From Syntrophaceae bacterium UBA2188 (GTDB lineage: Bacteria > Desulfobacterota > BSN033 > UBA1163), in contig DCVM01000029.1 of the NCBI GenBank assembly GCA_002327985.1, positions 12,587 through 76,586 on the forward strand: 64,000 nt of DNA. The letters are read 5' to 3'. This document shows, piece by piece, positions 1 through 8,287 of the stretch. The first letter of the stretch is position 1; each line of letters begins with the position of its first letter. The notes beneath the pieces are model-generated. The model worked only from the letters and a program-made list of their open reading frames with translations. It did not search any database and was not told the DNA's origin. The position numbers were made by a program, and so were the translations under genes.

Positions 1-171
1 GTGGTTCGGGAAGGGGCCAATGTAATTAGAGGGGAACGGATCATCTTCTATGTGGATGAGGGAAGGAGCGTTGTTGAGGGAGGGCAAGGGGGTAGGGTTA
101 GTACAACCATTACGCCGCCCCCAAAAGAGGAAGAGGAAGAGAAAAAACCGAAAGAAGGAAAAAAGAAATAG
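1..171 (+). CDS. lptA: LptA C-terminal fragment (LPS transport periplasmic bridge)
   Basis: Frame 1 is open from the window edge to a TAG at 169-171 and gives 56 residues; the 5' part lies outside the window. The readable part, with GERIIFYVDEGRSVVEGG, matches the last beta-strand repeat of OstA/LptA proteins, which form the periplasmic bridge carrying LPS to the outer membrane. A Lys/Glu-rich tail (KEEEEEKKPKEGKKK) follows. The next gene on the same strand is lptB, the usual order in this lineage. The family call rests on one repeat plus context, so it is probable rather than certain. Confidence 0.72.
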   Translation: MVREGANVIRGERIIFYVDEGRSVVEGGQGGRVSTTITPPPKEEEEEKKPKEGKKK

Positions 172-256
172 CCGATAGCCTATAGCTAACAGCATATAGC
201 CAAAAATAAAATACTTAAAGGTTTGGATTTTTGCTATAGGCTGTCTGTCATTAGCA
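172..256. repeat. Mosaic inverted repeat between lptA and lptB
   Basis: The spacer reiterates the word TATAGC (gcctatagc, gcatatagcc) on its left side and its complement (gctataggc) on its right side, so it can fold into an imperfect hairpin. No promoter or ORF is seen. It is one of several spacers here built from short repeated words. Confidence 0.5.
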
Positions 257-274
257 ATGAGCCGAGGGAATAGG

Positions 275-1069
275 ATGTCACACCTTTTATGCGAGAACTT
301 GACCAAATCCTTTCGTCATAAGAAAGTGGTGGATTCGGTCAACGTTGAAATTAAGGGAGGGGAAGTGGTGGGGTTGTTGGGACCCAATGGTGCTGGGAAG
401 ACCACCATCTTTTATATGATCGTCGGACTTTATCAACCTAATGGTGGGAAGATCTATCTCAATGACGAAGAGATCACTTCCCTTCCTATGTATCTCAGAG
501 CCAGAAAAGGGATTGGATACCTTCCTCAGGAACCCTCGGTATTCAGAAAACTGACGACCGAAGAGAATCTGATGGCCATTTTGGAAACCCTCCCTCTCTC
601 CAAGGAGGAGAGAAGAAGTCGATTGGAAAAACTTTTAAGTGAGTTAGGGCTTACCTCGCTACGAAGGCAGAAGGCCTATATCCTCTCCGGAGGGGAGCGC
701 AGACGGGTGGAGATTACACGGGCATTGGTGCTTTCACCTTCTTTTATCCTTTTGGATGAACCTTTTTCAGGGATCGACCCCATTGCGGTGTTAGAGATCC
801 AAGGTATCATCCGTCAATTGAAATCAAAGGGGATTGGAATTATAATTACCGATCATAATGTTCGCGAAACATTGGGTGTCTGTGACCGGGCCTATATCCT
901 TAATGAAGGGCGTATCTTGGAAGAAGGCATCCCTGAAAAAATCGCTCAGAGTCAGAAGGCCAGAAAGATTTATTTAGGAGAGGGATTTGAGTTAGGAGGA
1001 AGACACCGTAGCAAAGAGGATGAGAAAAAGGACGTAAATCAACCCGCGCAGGGGAGATTATGGGAGTGA
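275..1069 (+). CDS. lptB: LPS export ABC transporter ATPase LptB
   Basis: This is the cytoplasmic ATPase that powers LptFG to extract LPS from the inner membrane and push it along the LptC-LptA bridge. The 264-aa product has Walker A GPNGAGKTT (residues 36-44), the signature LSGGERRR, Walker B ILLDEPFSGIDP and the H-loop ITDHNVRET, which is close to the LptB consensus. The ATG at 275 is chosen over 257 because GAGGGAA lies 7 nt upstream of it. The charged C-terminal tail of about 20 residues makes it longer than the usual 240 aa. rpoN follows after 1 nt, so the two genes are co-transcribed. Confidence 0.95.
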   Translation: MSHLLCENLTKSFRHKKVVDSVNVEIKGGEVVGLLGPNGAGKTTIFYMIVGLYQPNGGKIYLNDEEITSLPMYLRARKGIGYLPQEPSVFRKLTTEENLMAILETLPLSKEERRSRLEKLLSELGLTSLRRQKAYILSGGERRRVEITRALVLSPSFILLDEPFSGIDPIAVLEIQGIIRQLKSKGIGIIITDHNVRETLGVCDRAYILNEGRILEEGIPEKIAQSQKARKIYLGEGFELGGRHRSKEDEKKDVNQPAQGRLWE

Positions 1070-1070
1070 G

Positions 1071-2522
1071 ATGGTTTTAGAGATCAAACAGACACCTAAG
1101 CTCGTCCAACAGTTGGTGATTACGCCTCAGCTTCAGCAGGCAATCCGGCTTCTCCAATTGACACGCCTTGAACTGGTAGACATGATCAGTCAGGAGATGA
1201 AGGAAAACCCACTTCTGGAGGAAGAGGAAGAAGGGAGGGATCTGGCTGATGGCGAGGCGCCAGTGAGCGAACATCAGGAGGCGGAGGTTTCTCCAGAACC
1301 CGAGCATACCCCAGAGATCAAAGGAAACGGGGAAGGGGCGGATGAGTTCGATTGGGAGAACTATTTGGAAAATTCCAACCTCACGCCGGTTCAAAAGAGC
1401 TCTACGGATAGCGAAGAAAGGCCTTCATTTGAAAATTTTCTGACCAAAAGGACTACCCTCACCGATCATCTCCGGTGGCAACTCCAACTCTCCCATTTCA
1501 CCGAGGAAGAGCATGAAGCCGGGGCATGGATCATTGGAAATCTCGATGAAGATGGATACCTTAAAATCTCCCTGGAGGAGGTTTGCTCGGAAACCAATCT
1601 TCCGATGGAGCGGGTGGAGAGGATCCTCCAAATCATTCAGCAATTCGATCCGGTCGGTGTGGCAGCAAGAGATTTAAAAGAGTGTCTTCTGATCCAGCTG
1701 GAGCAGATGAATCCACGAGACCCCCTGGCGGAAAAAATTGTTTCTGAACATCTCTCTCTGTTGAAGAATCGAAACTATCCGGCCATCGCCAAGCGGATCG
1801 GAGTTTCTCTGGAGCGAGTGAATCGCGCGGCCACGATCATTTCCAAATTGGATCCCAAACCGGGGAAGGCCTTCGGAGGAGAGGTGGCCCAGGAGATCAT
1901 CCCAGACGTTTATGTCTACAAGGTGGAGGGGGATTATGTCATTTCTCTAAACGATGAAGGGATCCCAAGACTGAAGATCAACTCTCTTTACCGCAACATC
2001 CTGAATAACAGTCGTCTCGCTATGGAAGGGGACCGAAAATATATCCAGGAAAAACTTCGGTCCGCCCACTGGCTGATCCGCAGTATTTATCAGCGGCAAC
2101 GAACCATATACAAGGTAGCTAAAAGCATTGTGAAATTCCAGAGGGAATTTCTGGATAAGGGGATTCAGTTTCTCAAGCCCCTTGTACTGCGCGATGTGGC
2201 CGAAGATATCCAGATGCACGAGTCGACCATTAGCCGGGTGACCCACAATAAATATGCTCATACGCCCCAGGGAATTTATGAATTAAAATATTTCTTCAAC
2301 GCGGGGATTTCCTCCAGTCAAGGAGAGACAATGGCTTCGGAAAGCGTTAAGAACCTGGTTCGCGAAATCATCGCCAAAGAGGATCCGAAGAAACCCTACA
2401 GCGATGAGAAACTGGTTCAGATTCTCCAGGGGATGAACATCCATATCGCTCGGAGAACAGTTTCAAAATATCGAGAAATGATGAAAATCCTTTCTTCCAA
2501 TGAACGGAGGAAAATCGTTTAA
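1071..2522 (+). CDS. rpoN: RNA polymerase sigma-54 factor RpoN
   Basis: This sigma factor recognises -24/-12 promoters and needs AAA+ activators. The 483-aa protein has the Gln/Leu-rich region I (PQLQQAIRLLQLTRLEL, about 19-35), an acidic region II (about 50-110), the core-binding region, a helix-turn-helix (ESTISRVTHNKY) and the RpoN box ARRTVSKYRE (460-469) that reads the -24 element. An SD (GGGAG) sits just before the ATG, inside the end of lptB. A candidate sigma-54 promoter occurs in this same window at 17070-17085. Confidence 0.97.
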   Translation: MVLEIKQTPKLVQQLVITPQLQQAIRLLQLTRLELVDMISQEMKENPLLEEEEEGRDLADGEAPVSEHQEAEVSPEPEHTPEIKGNGEGADEFDWENYLENSNLTPVQKSSTDSEERPSFENFLTKRTTLTDHLRWQLQLSHFTEEEHEAGAWIIGNLDEDGYLKISLEEVCSETNLPMERVERILQIIQQFDPVGVAARDLKECLLIQLEQMNPRDPLAEKIVSEHLSLLKNRNYPAIAKRIGVSLERVNRAATIISKLDPKPGKAFGGEVAQEIIPDVYVYKVEGDYVISLNDEGIPRLKINSLYRNILNNSRLAMEGDRKYIQEKLRSAHWLIRSIYQRQRTIYKVAKSIVKFQREFLDKGIQFLKPLVLRDVAEDIQMHESTISRVTHNKYAHTPQGIYELKYFFNAGISSSQGETMASESVKNLVREIIAKEDPKKPYSDEKLVQILQGMNIHIARRTVSKYREMMKILSSNERRKIV

Positions 2523-2596
2523 TACGCATTGAATCATTGATAGGAACTCGTTTGCCGAAAATCCAATAAAGATTGACGATGATAAGGAGTGGAACC

Positions 2597-3142
2597 ATGC
2601 AGGTGGCTGTCACATTTCGACATATGGAGGCCGACACAAGAGTCAAGGCCTACGTGAAAGAGAAGGTGCAAAAGCTTCAAAAATATATCGAGAACCCCCG
2701 GGAAGTTCATGTCGTACTGGCCATAGAAAAATTTCGGCATATTGCAGAAATCACCATTGTAGGAAATGGAGGGGTCTTTAATAGCCAGGGGAGGGACAAT
2801 GATCTCTATGCCGCCATTGATCAGATGGTGGATAAGATGGAGCGGCAGATCCGTGAACGAAGGCAGAAGGCCAGACGGAAAAGGTCAAATCCCTCTTCTT
2901 CAAAAGTCTCCCGCCACCTGAGCGGGAAGGCCGATGAGGAAAAGGAAGAAAGGGATATCCCCTTACTCCTTACGAGGAGACGAACCATCGCCAAACCCAT
3001 GTCCCTGGAGGAGGCACTCTCTCAGCTGACTCTTTCGAAAAGAGATTTTTTGATATTTATCAATTCGGATTCCGGACAGATGAACGTTGTCTATCGGTCT
3101 CAAGACGGCGAATACGAATGGGTAGAGCCTCATTCCAAATAG
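2597..3142 (+). CDS. hpf: Ribosome hibernation promoting factor, long form
   Basis: Long HPF dimerises 70S ribosomes into inactive 100S particles in stationary phase. The N-terminal S30AE domain (MQVAVTFRHMEADTRVKAYV to about residue 100) is followed by a Lys/Arg-rich linker and the C-terminal dimerisation domain (SLEEALSQLTLSKRDFLIFI to NVVYRSQDGEYEWVEP). The length of 181 aa fits long HPF rather than short HPF or YfiA. The ATG at 2597 is preferred over one at 2573 because AAGGAGTGG precedes it. The position directly after rpoN is conserved in proteobacteria. Confidence 0.94.
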   Translation: MQVAVTFRHMEADTRVKAYVKEKVQKLQKYIENPREVHVVLAIEKFRHIAEITIVGNGGVFNSQGRDNDLYAAIDQMVDKMERQIRERRQKARRKRSNPSSSKVSRHLSGKADEEKEERDIPLLLTRRRTIAKPMSLEEALSQLTLSKRDFLIFINSDSGQMNVVYRSQDGEYEWVEPHSK

Positions 3143-3163
3143 GGAGAAACCCAAGAGGGATTG

Positions 3164-3625
3164 ATGAAGCTTATGGATTATCTGATGGAGGAGTGGGTGA
3201 TCCCTGATTTACAGGGAACGGACAAACCATCTATTCTGAAGGAATTGGCAAGCGTCTTAGTGAAGCCCTGCCAGGTCGCCTCCTCGGAAGAGTTGGTCCA
3301 GGTGCTCCTTGAACGGGAAAAGCTGGGGTCAACGGGAATTGGAGAAGGGGTTGCCATTCCCCATGGTCGATTAAAAAAGCTAAAAAATTTTTTTATCGCT
3401 TTTGGCCGATCCCTCAGAGGTGTGGATTTTGATTCCATCGATCGAAAGCCCAGTCAACTCTTCTTTTTGGTCATGGCCCCTGAGAATTTGGCGGTGGATA
3501 ACTTAAAGCTTTTGGGTCGCATCATCACGTTACTCAAGGAGCCTACCTTCAAAAAAAGATTAATGGAGGTTCTTTCTCAGAAGGAGCTTTTTCGAATCAT
3601 CGCCGAAGAGGATGAGAGATATTAA
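3164..3625 (+). CDS. ptsN: Nitrogen-regulatory PTS EIIA protein PtsN
   Basis: This is a phosphoryl acceptor of the regulatory PTS that does not transport sugar; in other bacteria it tunes K+ and nitrogen physiology. The 153-aa product carries the fructose-type EIIA fold with the phosphorylatable His67 in GEGVAIPHGR. TTG 3161 directly precedes ATG 3164; 3164 is taken as the start, and ATG 3173 is possible too. It stands between hpf and hprK in a tightly packed run (gap 3 nt to hprK), and its phosphate would come from HPr and EI encoded downstream. Confidence 0.92.
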   Translation: MKLMDYLMEEWVIPDLQGTDKPSILKELASVLVKPCQVASSEELVQVLLEREKLGSTGIGEGVAIPHGRLKKLKNFFIAFGRSLRGVDFDSIDRKPSQLFFLVMAPENLAVDNLKLLGRIITLLKEPTFKKRLMEVLSQKELFRIIAEEDERY

Positions 3626-3628
3626 TCC

Positions 3629-4597
3629 ATGAACAGCCTTCCAATACAAGAGTTGGAGCAGAATCGAGAACACCATTTGGAACTCACCCTGATGGCCGGG
3701 CGAAACGGACTCAAGAAAAAAATTACCCATTCACAAGTCCAAAAGATGGGATTAGCCTTGACAGGGTTTATCCAGTTTATCAATCCGGAACGCCTTCAGA
3801 TCATTGGCAATACAGAAATGGCCTATTTTAGAACGCTGAGTCCTGAGATGCAGGAAAAGGTGATCCAGCAGATTTGCAGCCTGCCCTTATCCTGCCTGGT
3901 CATTACGAGAGGACTGGAGATCCCTGAACACCTGCTTAAGAAAACGGATGAGAAGGAGATTCCTCTTTTTCGGACGAATCTCCGCTCTTTTGATTTCATA
4001 GAGCGGGTCACGAAATTTTTAGAAGAAAAACTCGCCTCGACGAGCAGCCTTCACGGCGTGCTCATGGATGTCTATGGAGTAGGGCTTCTCATCCTGGGCA
4101 AAAGCGGCATTGGAAAGAGTGAATCGGCCTTAGATTTGATTCTTCGGGGACATCGACTGGTGGCAGACGATATGGTTCATATTCAGAAACGTTCCCCCTC
4201 CTCGGTGATCGGGAGTGGATTTGAGGTCATCCAGCACCACATGGAGATCCGAGGGTTGGGAATCATTAATATCCGGAGCCTCTTTGGGGTGGAGGCCATC
4301 CGGGAGAAGAAGAAAATTGAGCTCGTTCTGGAGCTGATGGAGTGGGATGCCCACCGAGAGTACGACCGCCTGGGTTTTGAAGAGGAAAAATTTACTATCC
4401 TCGGTGTCGAGCTTCCGATGTTGAGAATCCCTGTGACGCCCGCTCGGAACCTAACAACCATCATCGAAGTGGCTGTTCGTAATCATCTTCTGAAAGTGAT
4501 GGGATACGATTCGGCCTTGGAGTTCGAGAAGAAACTCCTTCGTAAGATGGAAGAAAGAGAGGGTGACCGATTTGACATTGAGGGCGAAGTGGAGTGA
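3629..4597 (+). CDS. hprK: HPr kinase/phosphorylase
   Basis: This is a bifunctional enzyme that phosphorylates and dephosphorylates HPr at Ser46. The N-terminal domain is at about 1-130. The catalytic domain has LHGVLMDVYGVG, Walker A GKSGIGKS (157-164), the catalytic VADDMV segment and the family signature MEIRGLGIINI (205-215). The length of 322 aa is slightly above the usual 310. The HPr in this same operon has Ser46 in the right context (NGKSIMGI), so the kinase has a local substrate. The stop overlaps the GTG start of rapZ (GTGA), implying translational coupling. Confidence 0.95.
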   Translation: MNSLPIQELEQNREHHLELTLMAGRNGLKKKITHSQVQKMGLALTGFIQFINPERLQIIGNTEMAYFRTLSPEMQEKVIQQICSLPLSCLVITRGLEIPEHLLKKTDEKEIPLFRTNLRSFDFIERVTKFLEEKLASTSSLHGVLMDVYGVGLLILGKSGIGKSESALDLILRGHRLVADDMVHIQKRSPSSVIGSGFEVIQHHMEIRGLGIINIRSLFGVEAIREKKKIELVLELMEWDAHREYDRLGFEEEKFTILGVELPMLRIPVTPARNLTTIIEVAVRNHLLKVMGYDSALEFEKKLLRKMEEREGDRFDIEGEVE

Positions 4598-5574
4598 AGA
4601 ACATACGGGTGATTCTGATCAGCGGTCTTTCCGGATCGGGCAAAACGACAGCCATCAAAGCCTTAGAAGACATTGGGTTTTACTGTGTCGATAACCTTCC
4701 CATCCTCCTTTTACCCAAATTTATAGAACTCTGTGAGGAATCCGGAGGAAAAATCTCCAAAGTGGCGGTGGTGGAGGATATTCGGGGAGAAGCCTCTTAC
4801 CCAAGCCCTCATGAGCCCCTGCACCAGACTCATCGGAGGAAGGCCCCAGGCCGTGCACGCACGGGACAGACAGGACCTGGAGAGGGAGAAAAGGATTTTT
4901 TAGAAGATTCCCGGAGGGTCATTCAGCAACTAAAGAAGGAGGGGTATCCGCTCGAGATCCTCTTTTTAGAATCTTCCGATACGATCTTGATGAGGCGGTT
5001 TAGCGAAACCCGTCGTCAGCACCCTCTGGCAGTGGGTGGCTCCATCCGGCAGGGACTTCATCTGGAACGAAAACGACTTCAAGGGATACGGGATATGGCC
5101 AATTTGGTGATTGATACATCATCACTCAATGTTCATCAATTGAAAGAAAAAATCCAGCAATACGCCCAGGAGGGTAGGCGGTTGGGTCAGATGACGGTGC
5201 TCCTCCTTTCTTTCGGATATAGCTTCGGGATTCCTTTTGAAGCAGACCTTGTCATGGATGTTCGGTTCTTGCCCAATCCTTATTTTGTTGAAGAGCTCAA
5301 ACGATTAAGGGGGGATCACCCAGAGGTAGCGGAATATGTCCTCCAGTGGGGAGAGACCCAAGAATTTTTAAGTCATGTTCAAACATTCATTCGATTTCTT
5401 CTCCCTCTCTACGAAAGGGAGAGAAAAACTCATTTGACCATTGCCGTAGGATGTACCGGTGGTCGGCATCGGTCTATCGTCATTGTGAACCAACTGGCAG
5501 AGGCGCTTCGGGATGAATTGGAGAAGAAAGGCGTATTTTTGTCTGTGCAACACCGCGATGCGGAGAAGGGGTGA
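4594..5574 (+). CDS. rapZ: RNase adapter RapZ with a 34-residue insertion
   Basis: In enterobacteria RapZ, a nucleotide- and RNA-binding protein, controls glucosamine-6-phosphate synthase through small RNAs. Conserved here are Walker A GLSGSGKTT (11-19), GFYCVDNLP, FSETRRQHPL, DVRFLPNP and the C-terminal GCTGGRHRS. The GTG start overlaps the hprK stop. The protein is 326 aa against the usual 285-292. The excess lies at about residues 66-99 (nt 4789-4890), a Pro/Arg/Gly-rich, GC-richer stretch that splits the EDIR and FLEDSRRVIQQL segments, which normally lie side by side. Removing it restores the usual length. Confidence 0.93.
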   Translation: MKNIRVILISGLSGSGKTTAIKALEDIGFYCVDNLPILLLPKFIELCEESGGKISKVAVVEDIRGEASYPSPHEPLHQTHRRKAPGRARTGQTGPGEGEKDFLEDSRRVIQQLKKEGYPLEILFLESSDTILMRRFSETRRQHPLAVGGSIRQGLHLERKRLQGIRDMANLVIDTSSLNVHQLKEKIQQYAQEGRRLGQMTVLLLSFGYSFGIPFEADLVMDVRFLPNPYFVEELKRLRGDHPEVAEYVLQWGETQEFLSHVQTFIRFLLPLYERERKTHLTIAVGCTGGRHRSIVIVNQLAEALRDELEKKGVFLSVQHRDAEKG

Positions 5575-5582
5575 AGTGTGAC

Positions 5583-6005
5583 ATGGTGGGCGTGATTGTG
5601 GTGACACATTGCCACTTGGCTGAGGAGATGATTTCTGCGGCTCAGTTGGTCGTGGGGGAAGAATTAAAACAGTTTCAACCGGTTTCGATCGATCCCAAAG
5701 AGGGATCCGAGGAGATCCGGGAAAAGATCATCTCAGCCATCCGAAAAGTGGATGTTGGGCAGGGCATTCTCATCCTGACGGATATGTATGGGGGAACCCC
5801 TTCCAATATTAGCCTCTCTTTCTTAGAGGAGAAGAAGATCGAAGTGATCACAGGAGTCAACCTTCCCATGTTGCTGAAGTTAGCCACCTATCAGAATGAT
5901 ATGGATCTCGAAACTCTGGCCGCCTTCATCACCGATTATGGTCAGAGGAACATCAACTTGGCCAGTGAGGTTCTGAAAAAAAGAGTGGATAAAAAAAAGA
6001 GCTAA
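5583..6005 (+). CDS. PTS EIIA component, mannose family
   Basis: The 140-aa product has the EIIA-Man fold: VGVIVVTHCHLAEEM with the phosphorylatable His9, then ILTDMYGGTPSN. ATG 5583 is preferred over GTG 5571 because AAGGGGTG lies 9 nt upstream. No EIIB, EIIC or EIID genes of the mannose family follow, so this is more likely a regulatory acceptor than part of a sugar importer, as in other members of the former Deltaproteobacteria where the gene sits between rapZ and HPr. Confidence 0.88.
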   Translation: MVGVIVVTHCHLAEEMISAAQLVVGEELKQFQPVSIDPKEGSEEIREKIISAIRKVDVGQGILILTDMYGGTPSNISLSFLEEKKIEVITGVNLPMLLKLATYQNDMDLETLAAFITDYGQRNINLASEVLKKRVDKKKS

Positions 6006-6158
6006 TAGTAGGATCCTGTCCTTTGGGTAAAGGTCACGGTTACGAAGCCCGTTTGGTTTAGCGTGAGAGGGTTACGTCAAATTCTTAAAACCAATGACAT
6101 AACCGAATGACGATACGGGCGTCGTTGCCCTTACCGTAGGACCCACCCTTTCATAGGA
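6006..6158. other. Spacer with imperfect inverted repeat before ptsH
   Basis: This 153-bp gap lies inside an otherwise packed operon. It contains a perfect 5-bp hairpin (CCTTTGGGTAAAGG) near its start. A longer imperfect pairing joins GGTAAAGGTCACGGTTACG with the segment around GGGCGTCGTTGCCCTTACC at the far end. No ORF, tRNA or clear promoter is visible. Confidence 0.35.
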
Positions 6159-6425
6159 ATGGAAATTCAGACCTTTACGATTCGAAATCGGTTGGGGCTT
6201 CATGCGCGGGCGGCTGCCCTGGTGGTCAAAACGGCCAATCATTTTATTTCAGAGATTATTATTGAGAAGGACGGTCTGGAGGTCAATGGAAAATCGATCA
6301 TGGGTATTCTGATGTTAGCCGCTTCGAAGGGCTCAAAGATTACACTGAAGGTGGAAGGGAAAGATTCGGTCCAAGCCATCCGAGCCCTTAGGGAATTGAT
6401 TGAAAATAAATTTGGTGAGGAATAG
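6159..6425 (+). CDS. ptsH: Phosphocarrier protein HPr
   Basis: HPr is the small phosphocarrier that accepts phosphate from EI at His15 and passes it to EIIA proteins. The 88-aa sequence has RLGLHARAAA with His15 exactly in place, and EVNGKSIMGI with Ser46, the site of HPr kinase/phosphorylase. Both regulatory sites are therefore intact. It is separated by only 2 nt from the EI gene. A weak SD (AGGA) precedes the ATG. Confidence 0.95.
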   Translation: MEIQTFTIRNRLGLHARAAALVVKTANHFISEIIIEKDGLEVNGKSIMGILMLAASKGSKITLKVEGKDSVQAIRALRELIENKFGEE

Positions 6426-6427
6426 GA

Positions 6428-8191
6428 ATGGCGGTACAGCAGCAGGTCAATAGGTTCATCCAAGGCATCGGGGCTTCTCCAGGAATTGTTATCGGAAAAG
6501 CCTATCTCATTGAACGTTTTAAAGTACGCCTCCCTCAGAAACGAATCGATCCGGAGCGGGTTGAGGAAGAAGTCAAACGGTTCTTTAGGGCTATTGAAGA
6601 ATCACGAAATCAGTTAACCGAGGTCAAAGAAAAGATTTTGGACCCAGAAGTACGTAAACATTCTTTTATCCTGGATGTCCACCTGATGATCTTGAATGAT
6701 GAGATGCTGCTTCAGGATACAGTCGAAACCATTCGAAAGAAAAAAGTAAATTCAGAATGGGCTTTGGATCTCACCTTGGAAAAACTGGACACAGCCTTTC
6801 AGGCCATTGAAGACGAATATCTGAGGGAACGGCGTAGTGACCTTCATTATGTGGCGGCAAGAATCTTTCGAACCCTTTTAGGAAAGAAGCATGACGATAT
6901 TACCAAGATTAAAGGAAAAGTGATCGTCGTCGCCCACGACCTCTCTCCCGCGGATACCCTCCAGATGAACCTGAAACATGTAGCGGGGTTTATCACGGAT
7001 ATTGGAGGGAAGGTTTCCCATACGGCCATCCTCTCCCGATCCCTGGGCATCCCGGCTGTGGTTGGACTGGAGATGGCCACTTCCCTCATTAATGGGGGAG
7101 ACCTTTTAATCATCGACGGAGAGACCGGAGAAGTGGCCATCAATCCCACGGAGGAAGTCTCTCAGTCCTTTCTCGAACGAAAACGCCGGACCAGGGCCAT
7201 TGAGCGAGAGATTCTTAAATACGCCTCTTTGCCGGCAGAGACCCGCGATGGGGTTCGAGTCCGTCTCCAGGCCAATATTGAAATGGTGGAGGAAATCTTT
7301 GCCGCCAAGGCCCATGGTGCGGAGGGCATCGGACTTTATCGCACAGAGATCCTTTATCTCAACCGGAAGGACCTTCCCACGGAGGAGGAGCACTTCCAGA
7401 TCTACCGACGTCTGGCAGAAGAGATTTACCCAGCGACAGCGACCCTCCGAACGTTAGATGTGGGAGGAGATAAATTTCTCCCGGATTATTCAAAGAACAA
7501 TGAGTTGAACCCGGCCCTGGGGTTGAGGGCGATCCGATTCAGCCTCAAGGAAACGGAAATCTTTAAAACCCAGCTGAGGGGGATTTTGCGAGCCAGTGTT
7601 TATGGAAAACTGAGGATTCTTTTTCCGATGATTTCAGGAGTTGAAGAGATCCGGAAGGCGAAGGCAATCCTGGAAGAGGTGAAGAAAAGTATGGCCAAAG
7701 ATAAAATCCCTTTTGATGAACAGATCGAGACCGGAGCCATGATTGAGATTCCTTCTGCCTCGGACATTGCTGATATTTTAGCGAAAGAGGTGAATTTCTT
7801 CAGTATCGGAACAAACGATCTGATCCAATATGCCTTAGCGATTGATCGGATCAATGAACATGTGTCCTATCTCTATGAGCCCCTTCATCCTGCTGTCCTG
7901 AGAATCATTCGATGGGTGGTTCAGGCAGGTCATCAAGCCGGCATCCCCGTAGCCATTTGCGGGGAAATGGCGGCAGACCCCACTTATGCATTGGTCCTAT
8001 TGGGTTTAGGATTGGATGAATTTAGCATGACCCCAGTTTCCATTCCCAGAGTGAAGAAGTTGTTCCGGATGTCAAGTTTTGAGGAAACTCGGTTGTTCGT
8101 TGAACAGTTATTTCAATTTCCGACGATTTCTGAAATCAAATATTTTGTCAGGAACTGGATGGCCAAACGATTTCCCGAAGATTTTATATAA
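6428..8191 (+). CDS. ptsI: PTS enzyme I (PEP-protein phosphotransferase)
   Basis: EI autophosphorylates from PEP and phosphorylates HPr. The 587-aa product has the N-terminal HPr-binding domain, the active-site His198 in GGKVSHTAILSRSLGIP, and the PEP-binding barrel with GLYRTEILYLNR, FSIGTNDLIQYALAIDR and the catalytic Cys in ICGEMAADP. Length and motif order are normal. With HPr, HPr kinase, PtsN and an EIIA-Man protein, but no permease, it completes a regulatory phosphorelay that probably reports the PEP/pyruvate state. Confidence 0.96.
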   Translation: MAVQQQVNRFIQGIGASPGIVIGKAYLIERFKVRLPQKRIDPERVEEEVKRFFRAIEESRNQLTEVKEKILDPEVRKHSFILDVHLMILNDEMLLQDTVETIRKKKVNSEWALDLTLEKLDTAFQAIEDEYLRERRSDLHYVAARIFRTLLGKKHDDITKIKGKVIVVAHDLSPADTLQMNLKHVAGFITDIGGKVSHTAILSRSLGIPAVVGLEMATSLINGGDLLIIDGETGEVAINPTEEVSQSFLERKRRTRAIEREILKYASLPAETRDGVRVRLQANIEMVEEIFAAKAHGAEGIGLYRTEILYLNRKDLPTEEEHFQIYRRLAEEIYPATATLRTLDVGGDKFLPDYSKNNELNPALGLRAIRFSLKETEIFKTQLRGILRASVYGKLRILFPMISGVEEIRKAKAILEEVKKSMAKDKIPFDEQIETGAMIEIPSASDIADILAKEVNFFSIGTNDLIQYALAIDRINEHVSYLYEPLHPAVLRIIRWVVQAGHQAGIPVAICGEMAADPTYALVLLGLGLDEFSMTPVSIPRVKKLFRMSSFEETRLFVEQLFQFPTISEIKYFVRNWMAKRFPEDFI

Positions 8192-8223
8192 GGCTATACA
8201 GAGGAAAGAACCCGTTAACCCCA

Positions 8224-8263
8224 TCACCCGTTCCTCTTCGAGGAGTGGAAAAGGATAGGGTGA
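8224..8263. repeat. Hairpin repeat between ptsI and metK
   Basis: An outer stem TCACCC/GGGTGA (8224-8229 with 8258-8263) encloses an inner stem CCTC/GAGG. It resembles the CCTCTC/GAGAGG hairpins found in several other spacers of this window. It may separate the PTS operon from metK. Confidence 0.45.
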
Positions 8264-8287
8264 AAGAAGAAAAGGAGGAAATATTTT

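Noticed and set aside
5398..5430. CCTCTCTACGAAAGGGAGAG hairpin inside rapZ as a repeat insertion.
   Set aside because: It encodes an ordinary stretch of RapZ before GCTGG with no length change, so it is likely coincidence.
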